In this document: one piece after another, positions 35,986-44,689 of the stretch
How positions within the stretch are numbered: the stretch's first letter is position 1
How the letters are laid out: each line of letters starts with the position of its first letter
Source: Streptomyces cathayae
GTDB lineage: Bacteria > Actinomycetota > Actinomycetes > Streptomycetales > Streptomycetaceae
DNA length: 64,000 nt
NCBI RefSeq assembly: GCF_029760955.1
Contig: NZ_CP121682.1
Location: 434,001 to 498,000, forward strand
Direction of reading: 5' to 3'
Notes under the pieces: generated by a model
What the model saw: only the letters and a program-made list of their open reading frames with translations
Databases searched by the model: none
What the model was told of the DNA's origin: nothing
Translations under genes and position numbers: made by a program

Positions 35986-36170
35986 TCTCCCGAGTCCGGG
36001 CAGACCTGCCGGGTTTTCAGCAGCCCCGTTGCTGCCGGCCGGCCCAAGGTGCCGGTCAGTACAGCAGGCGGGATACCGCAGACGCGTGCCATCTGGTCGA
36101 GTTCGCACAGGCCGCTGCCGGCTTGCGGATCGGTGTGCGCTGCAAGGTAGAGGTGTGCCGGTTTCGGCAC
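35975..36170 (-). pseudogene. helix-turn-helix-like fragment
   Basis: Frame KPAHLYLAAHTDPQAGSGLC, ELDQMARVCGIPPAVLTGTL, GRPAATGLLKTRQVCPDSGD resembles a small winged helix. It runs into the start of the vWA remnant (DLYWT overlapping VLDHDW in another frame), so the junction is probably a deletion. Family uncertain. Confidence 0.3.
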
Positions 36171-36211
36171 CGGGCCGACTGCTTTTGCTGTAGAGGCGCG
36201 CAGTGCCCGGT

Positions 36212-37702
36212 TCAGGCGTGATGGAGGCTCTGCGGGAAGTCGAAGAGGTGGTCGGGGTCGTAGTCGTGAGCGATGGAGCGGAGGCGGTGGAGGTTGGGGC
36301 CGTAGTAGGCGGTGGGCCAGTCGGGAAGGTTGGGGTCGATGTAGTTGACGTATCCACCACCGATACCCAGGGCGCCGAGTCCGGCGACGATCTCGGCGAC
36401 ATTGCGGGTGACGTCGGGTTCGGAGGCCATGGTGGCGGAGGCGTAGATCTGGGCAGTGGCGAAGGCGTCGCGGTGCGGGAAGGCGGTCTGGGCGGTGACG
36501 GTGTCGGCGACCGCGCCGCCGAGCGGATCGAAGATGAGGCTGGTGCCGGTCCGGCCGGTCAGCAGGCGTGTCAGGGCCTGGGGGTCGGGGGTCGGGGTGG
36601 TGAGGATCCGGGAGGAGGCGACGAACGACTCGCGCAGGGGCTTGCCGGAGAAGAAACGCATGCCGTTGAAATAGTCACGGTCCTGGATGTTGCGGCCGGT
36701 GGGCACGACGCCTGCGCGGAGGATCAGGTCGTCGAGCAGCGGATAGCAGGCGGTGCTGGGGCCGACGAAGCAGCCAGCCACCCGGCAGCTGGGCGGGTTG
36801 CCACCGGAGATCTTGAAGTTGGCCCACATTTCCCTGGGGGCACCGGCGATCCAGGGCTGCCAGGCGGTGAGGATCTCGGTCACCTTGCCCTCGGGGAAGG
36901 TGAGGACGAAGACCGTCAGAGCGGGGGCGGGGTCGGTGGCGAAGGTGAAGCTGGTGACGATGGAGAGGTTGCCGCCTCCGCCACCGCGCAGGGCCCAGAA
37001 GAGATCGGGGGTAGCGGCGGCCGTGGCCGTCAGGACGCGGCCGCCGGCGGTGACAGCCTCCGCGGCGGTCAGATGGTCGCAGGTCAGGCCGAATTTGCGC
37101 TGCAGGACCCCGATGCCGCCGCCGAGGGTGACGCCGGCGATGCCGACGGTGAAGCACGATCCGGCAGGCAGGCAGCGGTTGGCCTGTCCCACGGCGCTGT
37201 AGACGGACCGCAGCGGTGCGCCGGCCCCGACCGTCACACTGCCGTCCCCGGCAGCGTCGACCTGGGACATCCGGCGCAGGTCGACGACCAGGCCGTCGGG
37301 CGGCGCCGAATACCCGACGTAGGAGTGGCCGCCGCTGCGCGCCGCCAGCGGCACCCGGCCGCCCGCGGCCACCACGGCCTCCGCCACATCCGCCGCGGAC
37401 GCGCACTGCGCCACCGCGGCCGGAACATGGTCGTCGTGCAGCGGGTTGAAGCCTTTGCGGGCGTCGTCGAATCCCACATCGTCCGGCCGGAGCAACGTCC
37501 CTTCGAGCCGCCCGCGCAGGCCTTCCCAGTCCACCGCCGCCGGATCGTAACTCCCGGCGGCGGGTGCGCCGTCCCAGGAGGGGGTCTCTGCGCTTGTCGG
37601 GGCCGAGGAACCGGCCCGCGGCGCGTGGAACCCGGAGTCCCGCGCCATGGTCACCATCTCCGCTGCGAAGGAATCGGAACGCCGCGACGCGGCGGACGTC
37701 AT
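36212..37702 (-). CDS. FAD-linked oxidase with berberine-bridge C-terminus
   Basis: About 496 residues. The PCMH-type FAD domain shows VPLAARSGGHSYVGYSAPPD, with the His (GGHS) used for 8-alpha-histidyl flavin attachment, and VGIAGVTLGGGIGVLQRKFG. The C-terminal BBE motif reads YVNYIDPNLPDWPTAYYGPN LHRL. A Cys for bicovalent linkage is expected near CLPAGSC/CDHLT, and both are present. Such enzymes oxidise sugars, alkaloids or polyketides with O2. Start is uncertain: ATG 37702, ATG 37657 and GTG 37762 are possible and none has a strong ribosome site. Stands alone. Confidence 0.85.
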   Translation of the reverse strand: MTSAASRRSDSFAAEMVTMARDSGFHAPRAGSSAPTSAETPSWDGAPAAGSYDPAAVDWEGLRGRLEGTLLRPDDVGFDDARKGFNPLHDDHVPAAVAQCASAADVAEAVVAAGGRVPLAARSGGHSYVGYSAPPDGLVVDLRRMSQVDAAGDGSVTVGAGAPLRSVYSAVGQANRCLPAGSCFTVGIAGVTLGGGIGVLQRKFGLTCDHLTAAEAVTAGGRVLTATAAATPDLFWALRGGGGGNLSIVTSFTFATDPAPALTVFVLTFPEGKVTEILTAWQPWIAGAPREMWANFKISGGNPPSCRVAGCFVGPSTACYPLLDDLILRAGVVPTGRNIQDRDYFNGMRFFSGKPLRESFVASSRILTTPTPDPQALTRLLTGRTGTSLIFDPLGGAVADTVTAQTAFPHRDAFATAQIYASATMASEPDVTRNVAEIVAGLGALGIGGGYVNYIDPNLPDWPTAYYGPNLHRLRSIAHDYDPDHLFDFPQSLHHA

Positions 37703-37801
37703 CGACGCCCGGAGCGTCGGAAAGCGGTACCCTGAATAATGCTGACCATTCCACGCTAACACGGAACAATCACCCGCTCCATCGGAGGAAATGCGGTCCT
37801 C

Positions 37802-38110
37802 TCACCGGGCCTTGGCCAGCTGCGAGGACAGGCGGCAGCACATCGGCAGCGTGTGCGGCAGGACGCCCTCGGAGGCGATCCGGTACCTCACCTGCCGCAG
37901 CGTGCTCTTGAGCGGGGCATACCCCTCAACGATCTGTCGCGCCAGGTGACCAGTTCGTCGACGGCCTTGCCGGCGGACGAGGCCGGCTGATGGAGCTCGG
38001 GACCCCGGGGCGGGCGGTAGTGGGTCTCCAAGGTGTCGATGCCGTCGAGCCGGAGCTGTGCGCCGCCGCGGCGGTTGCGCCGCGCCCGCCGCCCACGCAG
38101 CAGGTCCCCC
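37802..38110 (-). pseudogene. nuclease-like (SNase-type) fragment
   Basis: Frame one: AQLRLDGIDTLETHYRPPRG PELHQP, and in a shifted frame STLRQVRYRIASEGVLPHTL. The R-L-D-G-I-D-x-x-E-T-H-Y block resembles actinobacterial thermonuclease-like proteins. Broken and incomplete. Family call is tentative. Confidence 0.3.
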
Positions 38111-38409
38111 TGGTGGACGCGAGATCCGCAGAGCAGCAAGTGTCCAGGACGGCAGCACGTTTGAGACGTGTGTACGCGAGGCGGCTCACCTCCGCTCGCA
38201 CGGAGAGAGGACAGGAAGGCCACGCTGCGGATCAGCCACCCCCGGGCCTTGAGTGCGTCGAGATGGGACTGGGCGCGTGTGCGATGCGCGGCGAGGGCAA
38301 CTCGCCGTGCAGCTCCAAATCGGCTTTCTTCATGATGTGCTCGGAGCTTGCGACCCGAAGAAAACCCGGTTGCAGGGTGATCATTTCGGTGTCTAACGTC
38401 GGCCGTCAT

Positions 38410-38481
38410 CGGCGTGTAGCTCAGCAGCAGAGCACCGGGCTCGGGACCCGGAGGGCGCAGGGGCGGAACCTGCCACGCCGG
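38410..38481 (+). ncRNA. tRNA-like cloverleaf, Pro(CGG)-type anticodon
   Basis: A full cloverleaf can be drawn: acceptor CGGCGTG/CACGCCG (7 bp, perfect), T8-A9, D stem GCTC/GAGC, anticodon stem CCGGG/CCCGG with loop CTCGGGA (U33 and anticodon CGG, codon CCG), five-base variable loop AGGGC, T stem GCAGG/CCTGC, discriminator G. It is not a normal tRNA. The T loop is GGCGGAA instead of TTCRANY, the D loop AGCAGCA lacks the GG pair, and no CCA follows. It ends three bases before the ATG of the 766-residue gene. Either a tRNA-derived ncRNA or a tRNA-mimicking leader that controls the gene. Confidence 0.65.
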
Positions 38482-38484
38482 CTT

Positions 38485-40785
38485 ATGAACGACAACGCTG
38501 AGCAGCAGCCTCTCACCGCGGCCCCGTCCTATCCGGAAGCCCAACTGGCCAAGGCCTTCATGACCGCGCTGACCCAAGGGGACGCCGACACCCGGCGCCG
38601 CGCCGAGGTGCGCGGACAACGTTGGCGTGAGGTCCTCGCGGGAATGGCCGCAGGCCGGCTGTCGGTCGGTTCACGTACGCCCGTGGAGGGGCTTCCGCCC
38701 TGGGTGACTCTTGAGGTGGTGCGGGGCGGCTTCGCTACCGGGACCGCGAGCGCGGGTGGCCCGCTCCAGGCGTACGAGGTCGAGGCCGCGCGGAGTTTCG
38801 GGGTGCCCGCTGAGCGGCGCGCGCTCTTCGCATGCTGCCTCACCGAGCCCGGACTCGCCTGGCTGTGGGCCCGGTTGGACAGCGGCCACTACGAGATCGG
38901 CGTGCCCGAGGAGGCCGCGCTGCTCACCATGGCCTGGCTGGCCCGGCACGGGGAGATGAACGCGGCGCTCGGCCTCGTGGCGGAACTGGAGCCGTTCGCC
39001 GACCGGCTGCGGTTCCTGCCCCGCCCGGCGGACGGGCCTGCGCCGGACGCCATCGCGGCCGTCCACCGGTACACCGTCTCCGAGGCCGTCGACACCCTGA
39101 CACGGCGGCGGCCCAACGCGGCCATCGAGACCCAGCGCGAGGCGCTCGCCGTATGGCAGCCGTTCGGCGACGAGCTGCTCGTCCACTGGCTGCGGACGGC
39201 GCAGGACGGACGGGTCCTCCAACTCGCCCCGGACGCCGACTGGCTGGCGCACGGAGAGGTCCTGCTCGGCCGCTACCGGCTGCTCGCCGCGGAACACACC
39301 CGCTGCACCAAGCACCGCAACCCCAAGAAGAACCTGGGCATTCTGCGCGGCGCGCTGGAGGAGACCGTCGCCGGACGGCCGCTGGAGATGCGCCGGCTCG
39401 GTCTGCTGCGGCATGCGGTGGAGTCCATGGTGCGGCGGCGCGGGCTGCCCGGCTCCGTTGCGCACACTGCCCTGCGCCGACGCCAGGCCGAGCAGGCGGT
39501 GCTTCCCTCCCACCACGCCCTGGCCCAGCTGATGCTGCGTCGGCTCGCCGTTCTCCCGCAGGAGACGGGCATCACCGATGTCGCCCCGCTCCTGGGCGCG
39601 GTGACCGAGGAGGAGAGCCGGGAGACCGGCCTGCCCGCCGGAGCCGTCGTACCGCCCACGATCCGCCAGGTGGTCGAGTCCACGCTGAGCGCACCGCTCG
39701 GCACGCTCGTGGAGCGGGGTGTCGTCCCGTCCGCTGAGGTCCTGGCCGAGCTGGTGCCGCAGTTGGTCGCCGCCACCACCGCGCAGGCGTACGGCGACGA
39801 GACACTGCGAGCGCTGATGGCCGCGAACTACCGGGCGTTCGGCAATCGCCGCTCATTGCTCCTGCTCAACCTGGAACGGCAGGTGCGCGTCGAGGAATTG
39901 CCCTGGGTACGGGCGGTGTCGGGGCAGCGATCCGCGGTGCTGGGCAAGCCGGACGGCGAAGGCGCGCGCGCCGTGCTGCGGCAGCTGGGCGAGCTGGCCG
40001 TGCGGGCCTTCCCGGGCACGATTCTGCCCAACCCGCTGGTCCGCGAGTTCGGCGTTCTTGAACGCCAGTGCGATCTGAGCGCCCCGTTCGTGGAGGAGTT
40101 GGCCGCCGACATCTTCATGGGCGCATTCAGCCCGAAGTTCCTCACAGCGGCTCGGGTCGCGGGCGAGTTGCTCGACGGCACGCTGTACGAGCGTTACTAC
40201 GGCATCGACTACGCGGCGATCCGCAACCTGGCGATCGCCGAGACCGGCGCGGCCCTGATCCGTTCTCACGGTGCCCGCACCTCTCCCGGTTTCGCGCGGC
40301 TGTGCGCCGAGCGGGCCGGGGCGGCGTCGCGGTCCTGGTCGGTCGCGGCGAACGGCACGGTGATCGAACAGGCGCAGATCCTCACCACACACAACTTGGC
40401 CACGCTGGTCCACCGGGTGGGCATCGCCCCGCGGCCCGGCTGGCCCGACCTGGCGCGCCGCTGCTTCGTGACCGTGTGCCGGCTGGCCTCCCGTGTGCAC
40501 CGCAACCCGCGACCATTGGGCACCATCAAGGACACTGCGTACGCGTGGCGCCAGATGGTGTTCCATCTGTCCTTGTGCCCGCCGGAGGAGCAGCGGCGGG
40601 TCATCGCAGGTCTGGACGAGGAGACGGCCCGCCACCCCGCCCATGTCGCAACCCGACTGGCCCCCGCCCTGGCGGGCCTGGCCCTGGTCGCCGAGGGCGG
40701 TGCTTTCGGCGGTGACGGAACAGCGGACGATGGCCGTGCCCGGCGCTTTCTGGGGTGGAGCACCGACGGGCACTGGATACGGTGA
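38485..40785 (+). CDS. 766-residue conserved protein of unknown function
   Basis: ATG 38485 directly follows the tRNA-like element and has no Shine-Dalgarno in the usual window (GGGGCGGAA is about 17-25 bases upstream, inside the T arm). The product is Ala/Leu/Arg-rich and looks all-helical, perhaps a solenoid. Notable blocks are GLPPWVTLEVVRGGFATG, CCLTEPGLAWLWARLDSG, RNPKKNLGILRGALEE, ANYRAFGNRRSLLLLNLERQ, ILTTHNLATLVHRVG, NPRPLGTIKDTAYAWRQMVF and a closing ARRFLGWSTDGHWIR. I recall near-full-length homologues in other Streptomyces but no function. No membrane segments, signal or catalytic motif recognised. Asn/Arg-rich conserved blocks would fit RNA binding, which is speculation. Confidence 0.8.
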   Translation: MNDNAEQQPLTAAPSYPEAQLAKAFMTALTQGDADTRRRAEVRGQRWREVLAGMAAGRLSVGSRTPVEGLPPWVTLEVVRGGFATGTASAGGPLQAYEVEAARSFGVPAERRALFACCLTEPGLAWLWARLDSGHYEIGVPEEAALLTMAWLARHGEMNAALGLVAELEPFADRLRFLPRPADGPAPDAIAAVHRYTVSEAVDTLTRRRPNAAIETQREALAVWQPFGDELLVHWLRTAQDGRVLQLAPDADWLAHGEVLLGRYRLLAAEHTRCTKHRNPKKNLGILRGALEETVAGRPLEMRRLGLLRHAVESMVRRRGLPGSVAHTALRRRQAEQAVLPSHHALAQLMLRRLAVLPQETGITDVAPLLGAVTEEESRETGLPAGAVVPPTIRQVVESTLSAPLGTLVERGVVPSAEVLAELVPQLVAATTAQAYGDETLRALMAANYRAFGNRRSLLLLNLERQVRVEELPWVRAVSGQRSAVLGKPDGEGARAVLRQLGELAVRAFPGTILPNPLVREFGVLERQCDLSAPFVEELAADIFMGAFSPKFLTAARVAGELLDGTLYERYYGIDYAAIRNLAIAETGAALIRSHGARTSPGFARLCAERAGAASRSWSVAANGTVIEQAQILTTHNLATLVHRVGIAPRPGWPDLARRCFVTVCRLASRVHRNPRPLGTIKDTAYAWRQMVFHLSLCPPEEQRRVIAGLDEETARHPAHVATRLAPALAGLALVAEGGAFGGDGTADDGRARRFLGWSTDGHWIR

Positions 40786-40890
40786 GGGCAAAAGCGCGGG
40801 CGCGGCGGGTGACGCGGTCACCAGCTTGACGTCCGCAGCCGAGCGGATCAGGCAGTTGTGGACGACCCGCTCCCCAGCAGCATCACGAAC

Positions 40891-41000
40891 GGCACTGTCA
40901 CGCCGGCTGAGCGGATGGGATGATCTTCGGGTTGATCACGTCGGAGGAGATGTCCGTGGGGGCCGCATCGCCGTCGTGCAGAGGGCATCGGTACCCGAGC
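40891..41000 (+). mobile_element. 5' end remnant of the IS6-type element
   Basis: GGCACTGTCACGCCGG, then GGGTTGATCACGTCGGAGGA and GTGTCCGTGGG-like leader sequence as in the copy at 57271. Similarity fades after the GGCATCGGTACCC block. No transposase body. Confidence 0.7.
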
Positions 41001-41095
41001 GGGTGCCGGTCATCCAGTCCTGGCGGGCCTGTTTGATCCCTTCCTGGGTGCGGCCGATCCAGTTCCAGAACATAGCGAACCCCGCACACATCAGC
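40990..41095 (-). pseudogene. pirin-like C-terminal fragment
   Basis: Frame FAMFWNWIGRTQEGIKQARQ DWMTGTR matches the end of pirin-family proteins (M-x-W-N-F-V-G-R-x-x-E-E-I-x-x-A-R-x-D-W). Only about 35 codons remain. Confidence 0.4.
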
Positions 41096-41292
41096 GCAGG
41101 TCAGCGGCGTTCCGGACCGCCGACGGTCAGCAAACCGGCAGCATCGGGCCCGGAGGAGTCAGCAGCCATGAGTGCCGCGGCCCCGGTCCGTGGGACGGGG
41201 CCGTTTTCAAGGAGTGTGAGCACCCGCGGTCGCGGTGATCGAAGCGCCCTCACCCGTACAAGATCCGATATCGGTCGGCGGCCGACAAGCAG

Positions 41293-41565
41293 GTGAAGGA
41301 ATCCGGGTTCGCGCCCCAGGACAAGGCGATTGCGCGTTTGACGGAGGTCTGCAACGCGAAGAAGGCGGCGCCGCGGGCCCAGGCGAAGGCGGACCGGATC
41401 GCCAGGTACGGGGCGATACGCTTCGAGGAGTACGCCGCCCGGTGGAAGGCCGGGCAGCGGGACCCGGGAGCGGCCTCGGTGGTGCGCCTGGAGTCGCTGC
41501 CGGCCATCCACCTGCCGCCGCTGCCGGGCAGTCGGCGGATGAGCACCTTCGAAACCAGACGTCGG
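41293..41565 (+). pseudogene. tyrosine recombinase N-terminal fragment
   Basis: Encodes FEEYAARWKAGQRDPGAASV and LPGSRRMSTFETR, the core-binding domain of an actinobacterial integrase, as in the fragment at 17313. Ends at the hairpin repeat at 41573. Confidence 0.5.
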
Positions 41566-41572
41566 GGGACCC

Positions 41573-41636
41573 CTGTGGGGCTCGCAAAGTCATCGATGCA
41601 GGGGGAGCCCGCGTGCACGCCCCCTCGGCGGTGGCG
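41573..41636. repeat. hairpin-containing repeat, copy 1
   Basis: Begins CTGTGGGGCTCGCAAAGTCA and ends GCCCCCTCGGCGGTGG. GGGCTC and GAGCCC can pair as a stem. A diverged copy lies at 51977-52039. Both stand immediately before transposase remnants. Confidence 0.6.
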
Positions 41637-41891
41637 ATGAACGCCCATGCCGAGAGGTTCGTCCGCAGCGTGCGGGCCGAACGCACCGACCAGATGCTGC
41701 TCCACAACGAGCAACACACACGGCGTGTGCTCGCCGAGTACGCCGAGCATGACAACTCCGGAAGGCCGCACCGGGCCCTGCAGCTGCGCGCACCAGCCGA
41801 CGACCCGGACGTCATCCCACTCCCAGCCCAGCGGATCCAGCGCCACGACGTCCTCAGCGGACTCGTCCATGAGTACCGCGACACACCCTGA
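41626..41891 (+). pseudogene. integrase-core transposase, C-terminal fragment
   Basis: MNAHAERFVRSVRAERTDQM contains the third catalytic Glu (HAERF). RRVLAEYAEHDNSGRPHRAL and VIPLPAQRIQRHDVLSGLVH are the standard C-terminus of an actinobacterial rve-type transposase. The frame is open to its stop, but the first two Asp are missing. Confidence 0.65.
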
Positions 41892-41973
41892 CGGAGATCA
41901 GGACGCTCTGGCAAGCGCCCAGATCGACACACGTACGGACTTCTGACATCCAACAGGCCGCCCCACAGCCGGC

Positions 41974-42738
41974 TCATTGGCTTGCGGCGCTCTTCACGTA
42001 TGCCTCGTACCCCTCCTCCTCCAGCCGCTCAGCCAGTTCCGGGCCGCCGGAGTCGACGATCCGGCCGTCCGCGAAGACGTGTACGTGATCGGGGTGGACG
42101 TAGCGCAGAATGCGCGTGTAGTGGGTGATCAGCAGGGTGGCGACCGCGCCGGTGGCGCGGACGCGGTTGACGCCCTCGGAGACGACGCGTAGCGCGTCGA
42201 TGTCCAGACCGGAATCGGTCTCGTCCAGAATGGCGATCTTCGGCTTCAAGAGTTCCAGCTGAAGGATCTCGTGGCGCTTCTTCTCGCCCCCGGAGAAGCC
42301 CTCGTTCACGTTCCGCTCGGCGAAGGACGGGTCGATCTGCAGCCGCTCCATCGCCGCCTGGACCTCCTTCAGCCAGGTGCGCAGTCGCGGGGCCTCACCG
42401 CGCACGGCGGTGGCGGCCGACCGCAGGAAGTTGACCATGGAGACGCCGGGAACCTCGACCGGGTACTGCATGGCGAGGAACAGGCCGGCCCGCGCCCGCT
42501 CGTCGACCTTCATGGCGAGCAGGTCCTCTCCGTCCAGGAGAACTGTGCCGGAGGTGACCTGGTATTTGGGATGCCCGGCGAGAGCATAGGCGAGGGTGGT
42601 CTTGCCGGAGCCGTTGGGCCCCATGAGGGCGTGTGTCTCGCCCTGTCGCACGGTCAGGTCGACACCGCGGAGGATCTCCCTCGGACCGTGATCGGTCAGG
42701 ACCTGGCAGTGCAGGTGGTCGATGACCAGCGTTGCCAT
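41974..42738 (-). CDS. sufC: Fe-S cluster assembly ATPase SufC
   Basis: A 254-residue ABC-type ATPase. Walker A MGPNGSGKTT (residues 39-48), signature VNEGFSGGEKKRHEI, Walker B KIAILDETDSGLD and the H-switch LLITHYTRIL match SufC closely. SufC powers the SufBCD scaffold that builds Fe-S clusters. In actinobacteria it normally sits in a sufR-B-D-C-S-U operon; here no sufB, sufD, sufS or sufU is in view. This is therefore probably a second, orphan copy or a piece of a broken cluster. The reading frame is intact. The next gene upstream is a divergent, dead pyrophosphatase. Confidence 0.9.
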   Translation of the reverse strand: MATLVIDHLHCQVLTDHGPREILRGVDLTVRQGETHALMGPNGSGKTTLAYALAGHPKYQVTSGTVLLDGEDLLAMKVDERARAGLFLAMQYPVEVPGVSMVNFLRSAATAVRGEAPRLRTWLKEVQAAMERLQIDPSFAERNVNEGFSGGEKKRHEILQLELLKPKIAILDETDSGLDIDALRVVSEGVNRVRATGAVATLLITHYTRILRYVHPDHVHVFADGRIVDSGGPELAERLEEEGYEAYVKSAASQ

Positions 42739-42896
42739 GCCTTCTCACCCCTCTTCTTCCTCGTGGAAACGGGACACGGCCGATCAGCGGGGCACTATGG
42801 ACCTGCACGCGGAGCGTGCCGGTGATGGGGCTCACCGCAAACCGCGGCAGTATGCCGCTGACGGCCCCGGTCCCATGGCGTGACCAGGGGGAGGCG

Positions 42897-43302
42897 GTGG
42901 AAATCGACGTGATCGTGGAGATCCACGAGGGATCCCGCAACTAATACGAGAGGGACCACGAACTGCACCGCATCCGGCTGGACCGCATGCTGTTCACCTC
43001 GACCGAGTACCCGGCCGACCACGGCTTCACCGAGGGAACACTCGAGCGCGACGGGACCCGCTCGACGCACTTGTCATGGTCGGCGAACCGACGTTTCCCG
43101 GATGCCTGATCGAATGCCGGGCTGTCGGCATGTTCTGCATGAAGGACGAGCGCGGCCCGGACGAGAAGATCCTCTGCATGCCCGCCCACGTCCAGGACAC
43201 AAGGGACAGCCCCGCCCTCGACGAGTTGGAGATCACCTACTCCTTCGAGACCCATAGGGCCTCGCGCCCGGCAAGAGCGCCAAGTCGCACTGGGCGGGCT
43301 AG
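42897..43302 (+). pseudogene. inorganic pyrophosphatase, degenerate
   Basis: GTG 42897 starts VEIDVIVEIHEGSRN, where TAA replaces the Lys of the family NKYE, then YERDHELHRIRLDRMLFTST, EYPADHGFTEGTLERDG. A frameshift follows into DALVMVGEPTFPGCLIECRA, VGMFCMKDERGPDEKILCMP, and another into a SAKSHWAG-like tail ending at 43302. The catalytic DxxDxxD region is also damaged. A relic of a type I PPase. Confidence 0.8.
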
Positions 43303-43528
43303 CGGCCCGGTAGCGGTTTTCCGCGGCTTGCGAAACTGCTCACTCCAGGCAGCCGCCCCCGGAAAAGGAGGTTCAGCTCTGTGCCCGTGCCTCGGCTCTC
43401 GGTGCTGCCTCCAGTCCGGCAGCAGGAGAGTCGCACGCTCTCGCGCGTTGCACCCGCTCGGACGCGACGGGGCCCTCCCCCGAGGGGGAGGGCTGGGGGA
43501 GGGTCCCGCGGGGTGGGCCGGTGGAACG

Positions 43529-43987
43529 TCAGGCGGCGACCGGGGTCTGTTCGGCCGTGCGTTGTTCCGCGGTCCGCGGGCCGTTGTGGCGGGTGAAGAG
43601 CCGGTCCAGGCCGAAGGCGCCGGAGCCGGTGAACACCAGCAGGAACATGGCCCAGCAGTACATGGCCGCGCCCTCGCCGCTGTTCTGGAGCGGCCACAGG
43701 GCCTCCGGCTGGTGCACGCTGAAGTAGGCGTAGGCCATGGCGCCCGACGATATGAACGCGGCGGCCCGGGTGCCCAGGCCGAGCAGGACCAGGCTGCCGC
43801 CGACGAGTTCGATCACGGCCGCGTACCAGTTGGGCCAGGCCCCGGGTTCGGCGGTGCCGCCGCTGCCGTGCGCGCCACCGAGCACACCGAACAGTGCGGC
43901 GGCGCCGTGGCAGGCGAACAGCAGCCCGACGACGATGCGGAAGAGGCCGAGAGCGTACGGCTCGGCGCTGTTGAGGCGTCCGGACAT
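43529..43987 (-). CDS. DoxX family membrane protein
   Basis: A 152-residue protein with four predicted membrane helices (LGLFRIVVGLLFACHGAAAL, WYAAVIELVGGSLVLLGLG, AAAFISSGAMAYAYF, YCWAMFLLVFTGSGAF). The R-I-x-x-G-x-x-F-x-x-H-G motif is typical of DoxX/DoxD proteins. GAAGGAG lies upstream of the ATG. In actinobacteria DoxX proteins are linked to redox homeostasis and thiosulfate or quinol metabolism; the precise role is not visible here. Confidence 0.85.
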   Translation of the reverse strand: MSGRLNSAEPYALGLFRIVVGLLFACHGAAALFGVLGGAHGSGGTAEPGAWPNWYAAVIELVGGSLVLLGLGTRAAAFISSGAMAYAYFSVHQPEALWPLQNSGEGAAMYCWAMFLLVFTGSGAFGLDRLFTRHNGPRTAEQRTAEQTPVAA

Positions 43988-44210
43988 GTGGGAGGTCTCC
44001 TTCGGTAGACCGGTCCGGCCCGAAAGGGACCGGACCGGGGACGGGGACCGAGTCGAAACCCCGCATCAGGTGCACCCCATTCATGCCCGCAAATGCGACA
44101 GTCGACTTGGGGGTGACGCGGGAATGAAGGGTCAACCGCTTGCCGTCGCGGGTGAATACGGCTCGACCCCGCCCTCACGCTCAAGGGTGTAACCGTATGC
44201 ACACCCAGAG
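43988..44210. other. intergenic segment
   Basis: Upstream region of doxX and the end of a transposase remnant. Nothing else recognised. Confidence 0.35.
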
Positions 44211-44564
44211 TCACACTCTGCGGCCAGGTGTGACTTCGCGCGAGCCGAGCCGAGCCGAGCGTGTCCGCGTCACCCGCTCGGTCCGGTCTCCGCCACCGCC
44301 CTCAGCCGGCCGCCCGCGGCCGTCCCCGGTGCCGGGCGCTCCGCCACGCGCGCGTGCTCCAGTCAGCGGGTGCGGCAACGCCGCCAGGAACACCCGATCG
44401 CCCGCATCGAATCGTGGTCCGCTCCGGGCCGGCCGCCGCTCGAGCACCGTGATCTGATGACGCAGCGCGAGAATCCCCACGTCCTTGCCCCGGTCGCTCA
44501 TCGGCAGCAGGCGCAGCACGGCGAACGCGTTGGTCGCCCCCAGGCAAGCCAGTCGCAACAGCAC
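44211..44564 (-). pseudogene. integrase-type transposase, N-terminal fragment
   Basis: MLLRLACLGATNAFAVLRLL PMSDRGKDVGILALRHQITV is the start of a common Streptomyces rve-type transposase. It degrades after VFLAALPHPLTG. The same N-terminus recurs at 61066-61245. Confidence 0.6.
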
Positions 44565-44689
44565 GATCGATCATGTTGCCGCGGCCATCGACGGCCGCGG
44601 CAGAGCGCCGATTCGAGCGACGGCCCTCAGGGTCCGGCACTCCCCCACACCGGCTCCCAGCAGGACGGATGAGGATTTCGACACGGGCA

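Noticed and set aside
36203..37735. A 510-codon open frame on the plus strand opposite the berberine-bridge oxidase
   Set aside because: Gly/Val/Asp-rich antisense shadow typical of high-GC genes; no family motifs, while the minus strand carries a complete FAD enzyme.
38410..38481. An ordinary tRNA-Pro gene
   Set aside because: T loop, D loop and 3' end are wrong for a translational tRNA although the stems are perfect; listed as a tRNA-like ncRNA instead.
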